Shown: positions 1-8,122 of the stretch, piece after piece
How positions within the stretch are numbered: the stretch's first letter is position 1
Layout: each line of letters starts with the position of its first letter
NCBI GenBank assembly: GCA_021820965.1
Contig: JAKACZ010000041.1
Coordinates: 1-41,446 of the forward strand
DNA from: Bacillota bacterium
GTDB lineage: Bacteria > Bacillota > Sulfobacillia > Sulfobacillales > Sulfobacillaceae
Length of the DNA stretch: 41,446 bases
Direction of reading: 5' to 3'
Notes under the pieces: model-generated
The model's input: only the letters and a program-made list of their open reading frames with translations
Database searches by the model: none
Told to the model about the DNA's origin: nothing
Position numbers and translations under genes: made by a program

Positions 1-75
1 TACCTCTATACTGGGGGATGACCGGCGCGCGCCCTAAAAAGCAGTGGCATGATGAAGCAAGAAGGTGGCAACAAC

Positions 76-103
76 TTTGATCAATAGATCAATAATGATC
101 AAA
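76..103. repeat. GATC-rich inverted repeat
   Basis: Arms TTTGATCA (76-83) and TGATCAAA (96-103) are exact inverted repeats. A third GATC lies between them, so three GATC sites recur about every 8-10 bp. It sits in a non-coding, relic-rich flank and could be an operator or part of an old insertion-sequence end. Nothing nearby identifies a partner protein. Confidence 0.45.
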
Positions 104-134
104 ATTAGATAAGTCCATCAGAACGGTTGGTACG

Positions 135-151
135 GGAACCGCTCCGGTTCC
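135..151. repeat. short GGAACC/GGTTCC hairpin
   Basis: GGAACC (135-140) and GGTTCC (146-151) flank a 5-nt loop. There is no T-run after it, so it is not a convincing terminator. From here to about 340 I find no gene with a start, ribosome site and recognisable product. One frame reads openly on the + strand from about 214 to 384 but matches nothing I recognise. Confidence 0.3.
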
Positions 152-346
152 GCCCAGTGCCAAAAGGCATAGGCTCGCTGCAGCGCCTCAACCCGCTTGA
201 CCGACGGACGGTGACGACGGCGGATGCGGCTGGCCTGGCTCCAGCGCGCCGGTTTGGCGGACGCCGCGCGAGCGCTGGCGCACCTCGCCCTGGGGACAGG
301 TCACGGTGTCCGCTGGGCGCACACTCGGCGGCAGTGGATCGGCCAA

Positions 347-369
347 ACTAAAATGGCCGCCATTTTAGT
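347..369. repeat. perfect 23-bp palindrome
   Basis: ACTAAAATGGC (347-357) and GCCATTTTAGT (359-369) are exact reverse complements around a single C. The surrounding GGCCAAA...GGCCGCCATTTTAGTCAAACC has the repeated GGCCA/ATTTT texture seen at ends of IS21-family elements. That assignment is inference, since no istA or istB gene is recognisable here. It lies just upstream of a broken transposase. Confidence 0.5.
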
Positions 370-404
370 CAAACCGAGCGAATGAGGGCCCATGGACGCG
401 TGTG

Positions 405-735
405 TGTGCGGGTTCCTTGGCGGTAAGCGAGGCGTGCTCACGCAACGCAATCCTCTATCAGGTGGAAGCCTGGGCGCAGACACCTTACCGCTGGGGCGAC
501 ACGATTCACGCCTCCCCTCCCAGTTCAATGACGATACGTTGGGGCGTGTCTTGGAGGACCTCGCGGACCATGGTCCGGCGCTCCTGACTACGCTGGGGAC
601 CGGCATGCAGGCGGTGGAACACGCGGGGGGCACGTTTTTACAGCCCGATACCGGCGCCGGTGACCAAAGACCACCAAAAGTGAACGAGAGCCCGTCCGAA
701 TAACCGTCCGCATACCACGCCAATTCAGGAACCCG
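405..735 (+). pseudogene. IS1634-type transposase fragment, frameshifted
   Basis: Pieces of one protein lie in successive frames. A first frame (about 405-520) ends in NAILYQVEAWAQTP. A second (about 515-700) carries SQFNDDTLGRVLEDLADHG and LLTTLGTGMQAVEHAGGTFL. A third (about 695-735) reads VRITVRIPRQFR. Order and wording match the N-terminal part (DUF4277-like) of IS1634-group transposases: LYxVEEW, then FNDDxLGRxLDxL, then a short leader to the first catalytic Asp. At least two frameshifts and a missing C-terminal catalytic domain make it dead. Which IS it came from cannot be decided by eye. Confidence 0.6.
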
Positions 736-820
736 GCGCGAAGGCAAACAGTTAGAGTTCCAAAAAAATATATTGGTTTTAGCAGGATTATTTACAATAA
801 CGTCGAAGACTGAAAGAGTT

Positions 821-860
821 CTTGCGTATTGGAATTTCAATGTAACATTTCTTGCGTAAG
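821..860. promoter_or_regulatory. candidate operator, repeated CTTGCGTA
   Basis: CTTGCGTATT (821-830) and CTTGCGTAAG (851-860) are direct repeats 30 bp apart, about three helical turns, right before the RpiR regulator gene. The second is a near-palindrome and runs into the ribosome site. A related exact palindrome, GCTTGCGCAAGC, lies at 5193-5204 inside the same gene cluster. Autoregulation by the RpiR protein is inference. Confidence 0.35.
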
Positions 861-879
861 GAGGATGGCATTAACTGTG

Positions 880-1722
880 ATGTGGCAACAACGGATCCAA
901 TCACAGTATGATCAGTTTTCGAATCAGCAACGAAAAATTGCCGACTTTCTTTTACAGCATCCCGATGCGGTAACCATGATGACGACATCCGCTGTGGCTC
1001 GGTATGCAACGACCAGCGAAGCCACTGTGAGTCGATTATGTCAGGTATTGGGATATAGCGGATGGAGCGAACTCCAACGGCAAGCACAAAATGATGTGTT
1101 TACACGGCGTGCCGTGACCAAAGCTTTGGGATCGGACGCAAACGCGGAAAACATTCATGCCATCGCTGAATGGGACAAAGCACTAATTGATCAACTGAAG
1201 GACACGCTTACCCGTGACCGCATAGACGCTGCCATAGGTCAGGTGGTTACCGCTCGTCGTGTGGTTGTTGCGGCAGCACGAAGTTCATTTCCTTTGGCAC
1301 AATACCTGGGGCACTATTTACAAGTGTTTTTGCGGAACACCGTCATTGTGAATAGTGGTGGGCAGTGGACGGATGAGTTGCGCCAAACACAAACTGACGA
1401 CGTGCTTATACTGTTTTTCTTCCCTCGCTATTCACAGGGAAGTTTGGACCTTGCCCGTTTCGCCGCACAATACCATATTCCTGTCGTTCTTATTACGGAT
1501 AGCGGTCTCATGACTCCTCGCATCGAAAGCCGACACGTCTTTTACGTACCCGTCTATACTCCTTATGCAGTGGATTCAAAGGTCGCCGTTATGACCTTTA
1601 TTCATATGTTCTTATCGCGTTTAGTGGTGCTTGCAAAAGATCGGGTCAGAGAATCGTTAGAGATGTTTGAGCAAACCGCAGAAGACTTCGGGTTGTTTTC
1701 CGTTGGACATCAAACACCATAG
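880..1722 (+). CDS. RpiR/MurR-family transcriptional regulator
   Basis: Predicted 280-aa DNA-binding regulator. The N-terminal helix-turn-helix (about residues 1-75) shows the family's QRKIADFLLQHPD and a recognition helix around TSEATVSRLCQVLGYSGW. The C-terminal SIS domain (about 105-260), which in this family senses a phosphosugar or related ligand, includes RRVVVAAARSSFPLAQYLG and DVLILFFFPRYSQGS. The ATG at 880 is 15 nt after AAGGAGG (858-864). GTG 877 is an equally good start, and ATG 865 directly abuts the ribosome site. It precedes, in the same direction and only 18 nt away, a transporter and an oxidase operon, so it probably controls their substrate-dependent expression. Confidence 0.88.
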   Translation: MWQQRIQSQYDQFSNQQRKIADFLLQHPDAVTMMTTSAVARYATTSEATVSRLCQVLGYSGWSELQRQAQNDVFTRRAVTKALGSDANAENIHAIAEWDKALIDQLKDTLTRDRIDAAIGQVVTARRVVVAAARSSFPLAQYLGHYLQVFLRNTVIVNSGGQWTDELRQTQTDDVLILFFFPRYSQGSLDLARFAAQYHIPVVLITDSGLMTPRIESRHVFYVPVYTPYAVDSKVAVMTFIHMFLSRLVVLAKDRVRESLEMFEQTAEDFGLFSVGHQTP

Positions 1723-1740
1723 TGTTTAAGGAGGATGATC

Positions 1741-3093
1741 GTGAGTATGGCGCATTCTATGTCCCTTGATGACGCTCCCCTAAATAAATTTCACACGAAA
1801 ATGGTTATCTTTGTCACAGGAGGTCTTTTTGTCGATGGTTACATTTTAGGTAGCATCTCTATTGCTTTGGCGTTGGCTGGCCCTCAATTGCATATTTCTC
1901 CGCTGTGGACTGGATTGATCGGGAGCTCCGCACTCATCGGATTGTTTCTTGGCAGTGCAGTATTTGGCTGGGTTACCGACCTCGTAGGACGGCAGCCCCT
2001 TTATGTTGCGAACCTCGCGGTTTTCGTAATAGGGTCTTTGGCACAATTTTTCGTAGGGTCTTCCCTGGCTCTCTTTATTGTGCGACTCATTATGGGCATT
2101 GCCATTGGCGCCGACTATGCTATTGGTCCGGCTTATCTTTCCGAGTTTATTCCGCGTAAGCGGCGAGGCGCGTTGTTGGGCAGTTTAAATACCGTATGGA
2201 CCTTAGGCTTTGTTGTGTCAATTATCATTAGTTATGCCTTGCGGCATAGCGGCCCCGATGCCTGGCGATGGATGCTCGCGGCAAGTGCACTTCCCGCCTT
2301 TTTTGTGTTGCTTTTGCGAATCGGAACCCCGGAATCACCGCGGTGGCTTATCACTAAGGGTCGAATATCGGAGGCTAAAAAGATTATCCACCAATACTTT
2401 GGCGATGAGGTGGGTATTGAACCATTACTGGTGGAACATGATAAAAAAACTGACTTTAAGCAGCTATTCTCCAAACAAATGCGGAGACGGACCGCTTTTA
2501 GCGGGCTCTTCTGGTTCTGCCACGTCGCACCGTACTTTGCTATCGCCACGTTTTTACCCGAATTGCTCAAGAGTTTACGGGTCAGCAACGCTTTTTCCGG
2601 GACCGTTGGACTAAATGTGTTAGAACTGATTGGGTCCGTCGTTGGGTTAATGATTATTGATCGGTTTTCCCGCCGGAAATTTGTGATTTGGTCGTTCATC
2701 TTGTTGGCTATCCCGTTATTGATACTGGGCTTGGTACCCATCACGCCAGTGGCGCTGGTGCTTCTGTCTTTCGGCTTCTTTGCCTTGGTAACCACCGGGA
2801 CCGGCAATATCGAATTCGTTTACCCAGCTGAGCTATTTCCTACCAGTCTCCGCGCTTCCGGAACCGGTTTGGCATCCGCGACGAGTCGTGTGGGAGCGGC
2901 GGTTGGAACATTCCTGTTGCCGCTTAGCTTAGCTCATTGGGGGACCCACGTTACATTAATTCTGGCAGGATTCATTATGGTAATCGGGCTTGTGATTTCG
3001 GTTGCATGGGCTCCCGACACCAATCGGATGACTCTGACCGAAGCTAGCGGAGTTTTTCAAGCAGGTGTCGTAACGTCTGACGAAGAGGCGTAA
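1741..3093 (+). CDS. MFS transporter (sugar-porter/MHS-like)
   Basis: About 450 aa with roughly 12 hydrophobic segments and a hydrophilic middle loop. Signature motifs are visible: GWVTDLVGRQPLY in the loop after TM2 (the GxxxDxxGRR type), SEFIPRKRRGALLG after TM4, and ESPRWLITKGR after TM6. It probably imports an organic substrate by proton symport across the cytoplasmic membrane. Start GTG 1741 follows AAGGAGG at 1728-1734 by 6 nt; ATG 1735 touches the ribosome site and ATG 1747 is possible. Position between the RpiR regulator and the oxidase genes suggests it brings in the oxidase substrate. The substrate itself is not readable from sequence. Confidence 0.85.
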   Translation: MSMAHSMSLDDAPLNKFHTKMVIFVTGGLFVDGYILGSISIALALAGPQLHISPLWTGLIGSSALIGLFLGSAVFGWVTDLVGRQPLYVANLAVFVIGSLAQFFVGSSLALFIVRLIMGIAIGADYAIGPAYLSEFIPRKRRGALLGSLNTVWTLGFVVSIIISYALRHSGPDAWRWMLAASALPAFFVLLLRIGTPESPRWLITKGRISEAKKIIHQYFGDEVGIEPLLVEHDKKTDFKQLFSKQMRRRTAFSGLFWFCHVAPYFAIATFLPELLKSLRVSNAFSGTVGLNVLELIGSVVGLMIIDRFSRRKFVIWSFILLAIPLLILGLVPITPVALVLLSFGFFALVTTGTGNIEFVYPAELFPTSLRASGTGLASATSRVGAAVGTFLLPLSLAHWGTHVTLILAGFIMVIGLVISVAWAPDTNRMTLTEASGVFQAGVVTSDEEA

Positions 3094-3229
3094 ACCGGTT
3101 GGGGTGACTAATCTCGACCGGGCCAGCCAAGGCTCAGGGAATTCTTAAATCGGGGTGGTGCATTCAGTGTTCCCATTGTAGCGAAAAATCTTTTAATCCC
3201 AAGCATCTTTTTTAGGAAGGTTGGCTTCC

Positions 3230-3601
3230 ATGACTGATAACCCTATCATTTGCCGGTGCGAAGGGGTCCGATTGCGCCAGATTCGCGATATCATTACGAA
3301 TTGGGACGCACGTACGCTCCATGAAGTCAAAATTATGACCCGAGCAGGCCAAGGGGTGTGCCAGGGACGCACGTGTGGAGCTCTGCTGTCTCTTATATTA
3401 GCTCAGGCTTTATCGGTCGCAGAGGAGACCCTCGTTCCTCCGCGATCCCGATTTCCCGTCCGGCTCGTACCCGTTGAAGCCATCATGGGCAGTGATTCGA
3501 CGTCACCTGCGTTGAATCCTGGGGAAAGTTATCTTCCTGTCTATTCGAATGCAATTCCGCAAAAGGACACCCAACCGGAGGGTCCCCACCATGTTAGATA
3601 A
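3230..3601 (+). CDS. stand-alone BFD-type [2Fe-2S] protein
   Basis: 123 aa. The first ~65 residues form a BFD-like [2Fe-2S] domain: cysteines in IICRCEGV (CxC) and VCQGRTCGALL (CxxxxC), four ligands in the usual spacing. In opine/nopaline-oxidase and HcnABC-like enzymes this domain is usually a C-terminal extension of the large FAD/NAD subunit. Here it is a separate gene with a ~55-residue low-complexity tail. ATG 3230 lies 9 nt after AGGAAGG; TTG 3221 is in frame but abuts the ribosome site. Its 3' end overlaps the next gene by 11 nt, implying coupled translation. The likely role is electron transfer within the complex encoded by 3230-6569. Confidence 0.82.
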   Translation: MTDNPIICRCEGVRLRQIRDIITNWDARTLHEVKIMTRAGQGVCQGRTCGALLSLILAQALSVAEETLVPPRSRFPVRLVPVEAIMGSDSTSPALNPGESYLPVYSNAIPQKDTQPEGPHHVR

Positions 3602-4739
3602 AGCTGATGTGGTAGTGGTCGGAGCGGGAATTGTCGGTACAACGGCGGCGTTTTTTCTCTCCCAAAGGGCGGATCTACGCGTCATTGTATTGGAGCGGGA
3701 CCGACCGGCTTATGGTGCATCCGGCCGGAGTGGGGGAGGAGTCCGCCAGCAAAGGCGATCGCCGCCGGAATTGCCATTAGTCCAGGAAAGTGTTCGGTTG
3801 TGGCAGTATTTTCGTGATGTCGAGGGAGCCCCCATCGAATATCAGCAAAAAGGCAATCTCCAGGTGGCGATGACCCCCGCCGATGCCGAGGTGCTTAAAA
3901 AGCAGGCGGGAGCAGAAACACAAGCGGGTTTGGCCGTGGAATTTTTGACTGCGGAAGACGTGAGAAAGATAGAACCCTTAATCAGCCCCGAAATCTGTGG
4001 CGCCAACTATTGCGCGACCGATGGCGACGCTAATCCGATTTTGGCCACGCGTTATTTAGCGCGACGCGCACAGCAAAACGGAGCCATCGTTCACTCAAAT
4101 ACAGAGGTTCTCGAGTTTGTAAGCGATCACGGCCGGATTACAGGAGTCAGAACATCACGAGGGTTGGTCGAGGCCGGCGCGGTGGTGGTGGCTGTGGGCC
4201 CATGGACCCCAAAGCTACTGCAGACAATCGACGTCCAGGTTCCCATTATTGCACGCCGGACACAAGCGCTCGTTACCGTGCCTCTGCCTCCGCTGGTTCG
4301 AACCTTTGTGGGAGGGAACACCGTCTACGTCCGCCAGACGGCCAGCGGAACTCTTCTTTGGGGAGGTGGAGGGGATTGGGAGCAGGTAGGGTTTGATACT
4401 GCCTCGTCCCAAAACTTCTTCAAGCGAGTGGCGAGACGTGGTAGCCAATTAATGCCAGCTCTCAAGAACTTTCCCGTCATGCGGGCCTGGTCGGGCATTG
4501 CCGACATGACGCCGGATCATACCGTGATTATTGGGCCGGTCCGAAGATGGCCTGGACTTCTCATCGCGGCCGGATTTAACGGGCATGGATTCGCCATTGG
4601 ATTAGCGGTGGGGCGCGTGCTGGCAGATTTGGTCATAGCGGGGCAAAGCTCCGTGCCGATTGAGGCACTGTCGTTAGAGAGATTTCCCGCGCGGTTTGAT
4701 TACCTCGCCCACTACCAGTCCATTCCTGAGCCGATTTAG
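3591..4739 (+). CDS. FAD-dependent amine/amino-acid oxidase, DAO family (catalytic subunit)
   Basis: 382 aa. N-terminal Rossmann FAD motif DVVVVGAGIVGTTAAFFL (GxGxxG) is followed by ASGRSGGGVRQQ, the FAD-contacting loop of the sarcosine oxidase/glycine oxidase/DadA/HcnC family. The C-terminal flavin-closing segment AAGFNGHGFAIGLAVG is also present. These enzymes oxidise secondary or D-amino acids to imines. With the two ferredoxin-like genes and the second flavoprotein downstream it forms a heteromeric dehydrogenase set of the opine, D-hydroxyproline or HCN-synthase type. ATG 3591 follows GGAGGG (3577-3582) by 8 nt. Substrate is uncertain. Confidence 0.87.
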   Translation: MLDKADVVVVGAGIVGTTAAFFLSQRADLRVIVLERDRPAYGASGRSGGGVRQQRRSPPELPLVQESVRLWQYFRDVEGAPIEYQQKGNLQVAMTPADAEVLKKQAGAETQAGLAVEFLTAEDVRKIEPLISPEICGANYCATDGDANPILATRYLARRAQQNGAIVHSNTEVLEFVSDHGRITGVRTSRGLVEAGAVVVAVGPWTPKLLQTIDVQVPIIARRTQALVTVPLPPLVRTFVGGNTVYVRQTASGTLLWGGGGDWEQVGFDTASSQNFFKRVARRGSQLMPALKNFPVMRAWSGIADMTPDHTVIIGPVRRWPGLLIAAGFNGHGFAIGLAVGRVLADLVIAGQSSVPIEALSLERFPARFDYLAHYQSIPEPI

Positions 4740-4774
4740 ATAAACGCTGTAACACAAAAGGGGGCGTGTTAACT

Positions 4775-5146
4775 ATGGGAGAATTTCGGATAGACTCGCA
4801 CCCGGTATTCGGGATGGCCCCAGAAAAGCGTGTCGCATTCTATTTTAATGGTCAGCGCCTGGAAGGAATAGATGGGGAGCCCCTGGGGGTGTCCTTAATG
4901 GCCCATGGAATTCGCATCATGCGATATGACCGGATCACCGGAGAGCCCCGCGGGATTTTTTGTGGGATTGGACATTGTTATGAATGCCGTGTCACGGTAG
5001 GCACGACCCGGGACGTGAGGAGTTGCCTTACTCCCACACGTGAGGGGATACGCGTATTTACTCAAGATGGCTGGGGCCAACGAATCAACGACTCCTCATC
5101 GCATCCAGGGCAAGACTCGGAGCCGGATGAGCCCGGGATCCCGTAA
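4775..5146 (+). CDS. (2Fe-2S)-binding small subunit, Fer2_4 type
   Basis: 123 aa. The central ferredoxin fold contains CGIGHCYECRV plus a later cysteine in VRSCLTP, four cluster ligands in the pattern of Fer2_4 proteins (SoxA N-terminus, HcnA, OoxX, LhpF-type gamma subunits). FNGQRLEGIDGEPLGVSLM is the typical domain opening. ATG 4775 is 10 nt after a G-rich ribosome site; GTG 4766 abuts it and is less likely. It sits between the two flavoprotein genes, as in hcnABC and D-hydroxyproline dehydrogenase operons, and should pass electrons between them. The last ~25 residues are hydrophilic and probably disordered. Confidence 0.87.
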   Translation: MGEFRIDSHPVFGMAPEKRVAFYFNGQRLEGIDGEPLGVSLMAHGIRIMRYDRITGEPRGIFCGIGHCYECRVTVGTTRDVRSCLTPTREGIRVFTQDGWGQRINDSSSHPGQDSEPDEPGIP

Positions 5147-5192
5147 AGGATAAGGGGTAGATTCTCGACATAAGACACGACGACCGAATGTT

Positions 5193-5204
5193 GCTTGCGC
5201 AAGC
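5193..5204. promoter_or_regulatory. palindrome GCTTGCGCAAGC
   Basis: An exact 12-bp palindrome in the 121-bp gap between the Fer2_4 gene and the second flavoprotein gene. Its core CTTGCGCAAG differs by one base from CTTGCGTAAG at 851-860 before the RpiR gene. It may be a second operator for the same regulator, or a processing or pause signal inside the operon. Both readings are inference. Confidence 0.35.
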
Positions 5205-5267
5205 GTCCTACGGGAGAAATTGATCTCTAAAGGAGTGTGAATCCTGGTCAGGCAAGGAGATACGAGG

Positions 5268-6569
5268 TTGCAACCGGACTTAAAAGTTCAGTGCGCCAGA
5301 AAAAATGCTGGGCCAGGGCATTTGATGCAAACAGACGTGGCCATTATCGGGGGTGGTCCAGCCGGTCTATCGGCGGCGACGGTCCTTGCGTCATATGGAG
5401 CCAAAGTGGTGGTGGTGGACGAACAAGCCCACATTGGCGGACGGCTCCTGGGGCAACTGTATCAAAAGAGAAATGGCACGTGGTGGATCGGCCGCCACAT
5501 CGCACACGATCTGGAACAGCAGGCAACCAACTCCAGCGTGCAGTTCTTGACCGAAACCTCGGTTTGGGGCGTGTTTCCGCAATGGACACTACGGTTGTAC
5601 AGTCCAAGCCGGGTGGTGCCGGAAACCATTCAGGCATCATGTGTGCTGATTTGCACAGGGGCTGCCCAAGTGCCGATACCTATAGCAGGGTGGACTTTGC
5701 CCGGCGTGATGGGAGTGGGAGCTGCTCAAATGTTGGTGAACGCCTATCACGTCAGACCGGGAAAGCGTGCCTTGGTTATCGGTGTTGACCTGCTAGGCTT
5801 GACAATTGCGCGGGAGCTGCAACTGGGCGGGGTTGACATCGCGGGGATCGTATTGCCCGACAAATCGCTGGTATCAAGAACCAGCGACAGCCCATTAGCA
5901 GCCATGAAGTTTTTGGGACAATTATCTGATTGGGCTCCCACCTGGATGATGCGCCGAATTGCATATGGGTTACGCCACCCATTTTGGGCTTCCCAAGCGG
6001 CAAGGCTTTTCCCCCATGGAGGAATAAAAATCTGGGATATGCCGTTGCTGTTTCGCCAGGCGGCGACCGCAATCCTTGGGGAGCAACAGGTTGAAGGAGT
6101 CACGGTGGTGGACGTTCAGACGAATGGAGACCCGATACCGGGAAGCGAGCACGTGATGGCGGTAGATACCGTCTTTTTATCGGGTGGACTGTACCCATTA
6201 GCAGAACTGCCAGCCGCGATGGGGTGCCGTCTAGCCTTTATTCCAGAATTGGGGGGGCAGGTACCTCTGTATGGTCCCTGGGGAGAAACTACGCTAGAGA
6301 GTGTCTTTGTTGCGGGGAGCGTGACGGGGATAGAGGGAGCCCAAGTAGCCATGGAGCAAGGAATCCTGGCTGGTATCGGAATAGCCCGGCATCTAGGCCT
6401 TATTGATCAGGACGATGCCGAAGCTCAGCGTCAAAAGGCGCATGAAAAGATTTGGCTAGCGAGGTCCAGTGCAGAGGTGCAGTTTCTGGCCAGTATTCAA
6501 ACAGGGCGGAATTTGATGAAAACCCTTTGGCAAAATGCTAAGGCAGCAACCACCGTGTCGGATACGTAG
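5268..6569 (+). CDS. FAD/NAD(P)-binding oxidoreductase subunit, HcnB/OoxA-like
   Basis: 433 aa. The N-terminal nucleotide-binding motif VAIIGGGPAGLSAATVLA sits at about residues 23-40. A second Rossmann segment, KRALVIGVDLLGLTIAREL, lies near 165 but has a GxDxxG form rather than GxGxxG. A C-terminal VFVAGSVTGIEGAQVA closes the FAD site. This is the large subunit of HcnB, opine oxidase A and LhpE-type enzymes, lacking their usual C-terminal BFD domain, which is encoded separately at 3230. Start TTG 5268 is 8 nt after AAGGAG. ATG 5325 would remove a 19-residue extension but has only a weak ribosome site. Confidence 0.87.
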   Translation: MQPDLKVQCARKNAGPGHLMQTDVAIIGGGPAGLSAATVLASYGAKVVVVDEQAHIGGRLLGQLYQKRNGTWWIGRHIAHDLEQQATNSSVQFLTETSVWGVFPQWTLRLYSPSRVVPETIQASCVLICTGAAQVPIPIAGWTLPGVMGVGAAQMLVNAYHVRPGKRALVIGVDLLGLTIARELQLGGVDIAGIVLPDKSLVSRTSDSPLAAMKFLGQLSDWAPTWMMRRIAYGLRHPFWASQAARLFPHGGIKIWDMPLLFRQAATAILGEQQVEGVTVVDVQTNGDPIPGSEHVMAVDTVFLSGGLYPLAELPAAMGCRLAFIPELGGQVPLYGPWGETTLESVFVAGSVTGIEGAQVAMEQGILAGIGIARHLGLIDQDDAEAQRQKAHEKIWLARSSAEVQFLASIQTGRNLMKTLWQNAKAATTVSDT

Positions 6570-6583
6570 AACGCGGCGCTCTG

Positions 6584-6624
6584 GGGCGTTACGCCCGAAT
6601 TTGGTAACCAGCAGAGTATGCTGG
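6584..6624 (+). terminator. two stacked hairpins after the oxidase operon, weak terminator
   Basis: GGGCGT/ACGCCC (6584-6589, 6591-6596) and CCAGCA/TGCTGG (6608-6613, 6619-6624) lie just past the stop at 6569. The first has only a one-base gap between its arms and no T-run follows either, so intrinsic termination is doubtful. They could protect the 3' end of the operon transcript. Confidence 0.25.
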
Positions 6625-6721
6625 CGCTTTCGACCCGGTAGGTCTATGCACTTGGAATAGAAAAGCCACTTGTCGGCATACCGACCGGATGGTATCTTGT
6701 TTTCAGAAGGGAGTGATAAGT

Positions 6722-8122
6722 GTGATTAAAGGAACAGGATCACAGTCGGGCACCGAGCTCATCTCACGTCTTGATCGGATCCCGATATGGCCTTTCGGCA
6801 ATATGGTGCTGTGGGTTATCGGCATGGGATTCTTAGTTTCGTTCTACGACATTACCAACGTCGCTTTCGCATTGCCGAACATTGCCAAGCACTTTCACCT
6901 GTCTGCTGCAGCGTCGGCGATTCCGGTCACCGCGAGTCTCTTGGGCTACATCTTAGGTTCATATTTGAATAGCACTCTGGCAGACATGAAGGGCCGCCGA
7001 AACGCAATCATTTCGGCGACCATACTGTTCACGATTGGTTCACTGGCGACCACCTTCGCGTTCAATTTAGATTGGCTGGTTTTATGGCGCTTTATCACCG
7101 GCATGGGGATTGGGGCGGAAATCGCCGCCATTGCTACCTATATGGGTGAGCTGGCGCCGGCACCGGTGCGTGGTCGGTACACCGGCCTGGCCAATATTTG
7201 GTCCTTTACCGGGCTGGCCGTCGTGCCCTTTATAGCCCTGGCCCTCATCACCCACTTCAGCTGGGGTTGGCGTGGGATGTTCTTTGTCGGTGCCTTAGGG
7301 GGTCTCACCCTCATTTGGGCTGTGCGTATTCCCGAGTCTCCACGTTGGCTGCTTGCCCACGGCCGTCTGGAAGAGGCCGAGGCTGTCGTACGAGACGGCG
7401 AAGAGCGCTCCCGGCGAAAGCTCGGGGGAAAATTGCCGGAGCCAGCCCTTCTCGCCGACGAAAGCCATGACTCCAGCTTTCCCACCAGTGCGCTGTTTCG
7501 GCCCCCATACTTGGGCCGTTGGATTCTCTTGCTCTTCATCTGGGTATTTATGTATTTGAGCGACTACGCCTGGTTAGGCATGGCGCCCACTCTGCTGGTT
7601 GACAAGGGTTACTCGTTGGCCAATAGTATCGTCTTCTTGCTGGTCACTGGCATCGGGTATCCGATTGGTGCCATATTATCTGCGTGGTTTGGCGATCGAT
7701 TTGAGCGAAAGTATTCGATTCTGGTGGGAATCCTGGTCTACGCCCTTAGCCTGGCCGCCTTTGGGCTCTTTCCCAGCACGGCAACCATCTTTATTGCCGG
7801 GTTCATACTCTCGGTGGCGTTAGTCTTCTTCTTCCCGCTACTGTACGCTTTGACCGCCGAGAGCTTTCCCACCCACGCGCGGGCGACCGGCGTGTCGTTT
7901 ACCGACGGTATTGGACATGTGGGGGGTGCGTTGGCTCCGATTTTTACCCTGGCCATCTATGCCGCGTTCGGTCATACCGGATTCTTGATGGCCTTTATGT
8001 ACATGGCCGTGACGGCTATCATCTGCGCCATTCTGCTACCCTTTGGGGTGGCGGCGACGCGCAAGTCGCTGGAGGTTGTGCATAAGGAGCCGTCCGAGCC
8101 CATCGGCGCAGTCTCTCGATAA
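6722..8122 (+). CDS. MFS transporter, metabolite:H+ symporter type
   Basis: About 466 aa with ~12 hydrophobic helices. MFS signatures are present: STLADMKGRRNAIIS after TM2, GELAPAPVRGRYTG after TM4, PESPRWLLAHGRLEEAE before the central loop, and GDRFERKYS in the second half. A charged central loop of ~45 residues separates the two six-helix bundles. GTG 6722 is 8 nt after AAGGGAG; an in-frame ATG at 6689 lacks a ribosome site. The next gene starts immediately after its stop codon. The two are probably co-expressed with the acyl-CoA ligase, hinting at uptake of an organic acid. The substrate is inferred only from context. Confidence 0.82.
   Translation: MIKGTGSQSGTELISRLDRIPIWPFGNMVLWVIGMGFLVSFYDITNVAFALPNIAKHFHLSAAASAIPVTASLLGYILGSYLNSTLADMKGRRNAIISATILFTIGSLATTFAFNLDWLVLWRFITGMGIGAEIAAIATYMGELAPAPVRGRYTGLANIWSFTGLAVVPFIALALITHFSWGWRGMFFVGALGGLTLIWAVRIPESPRWLLAHGRLEEAEAVVRDGEERSRRKLGGKLPEPALLADESHDSSFPTSALFRPPYLGRWILLLFIWVFMYLSDYAWLGMAPTLLVDKGYSLANSIVFLLVTGIGYPIGAILSAWFGDRFERKYSILVGILVYALSLAAFGLFPSTATIFIAGFILSVALVFFFPLLYALTAESFPTHARATGVSFTDGIGHVGGALAPIFTLAIYAAFGHTGFLMAFMYMAVTAIICAILLPFGVAATRKSLEVVHKEPSEPIGAVSR

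Noticed and set aside
301..840. 179-codon minus-strand frame
   Set aside because: It is a shadow of the plus-strand transposase relic, with no family features.
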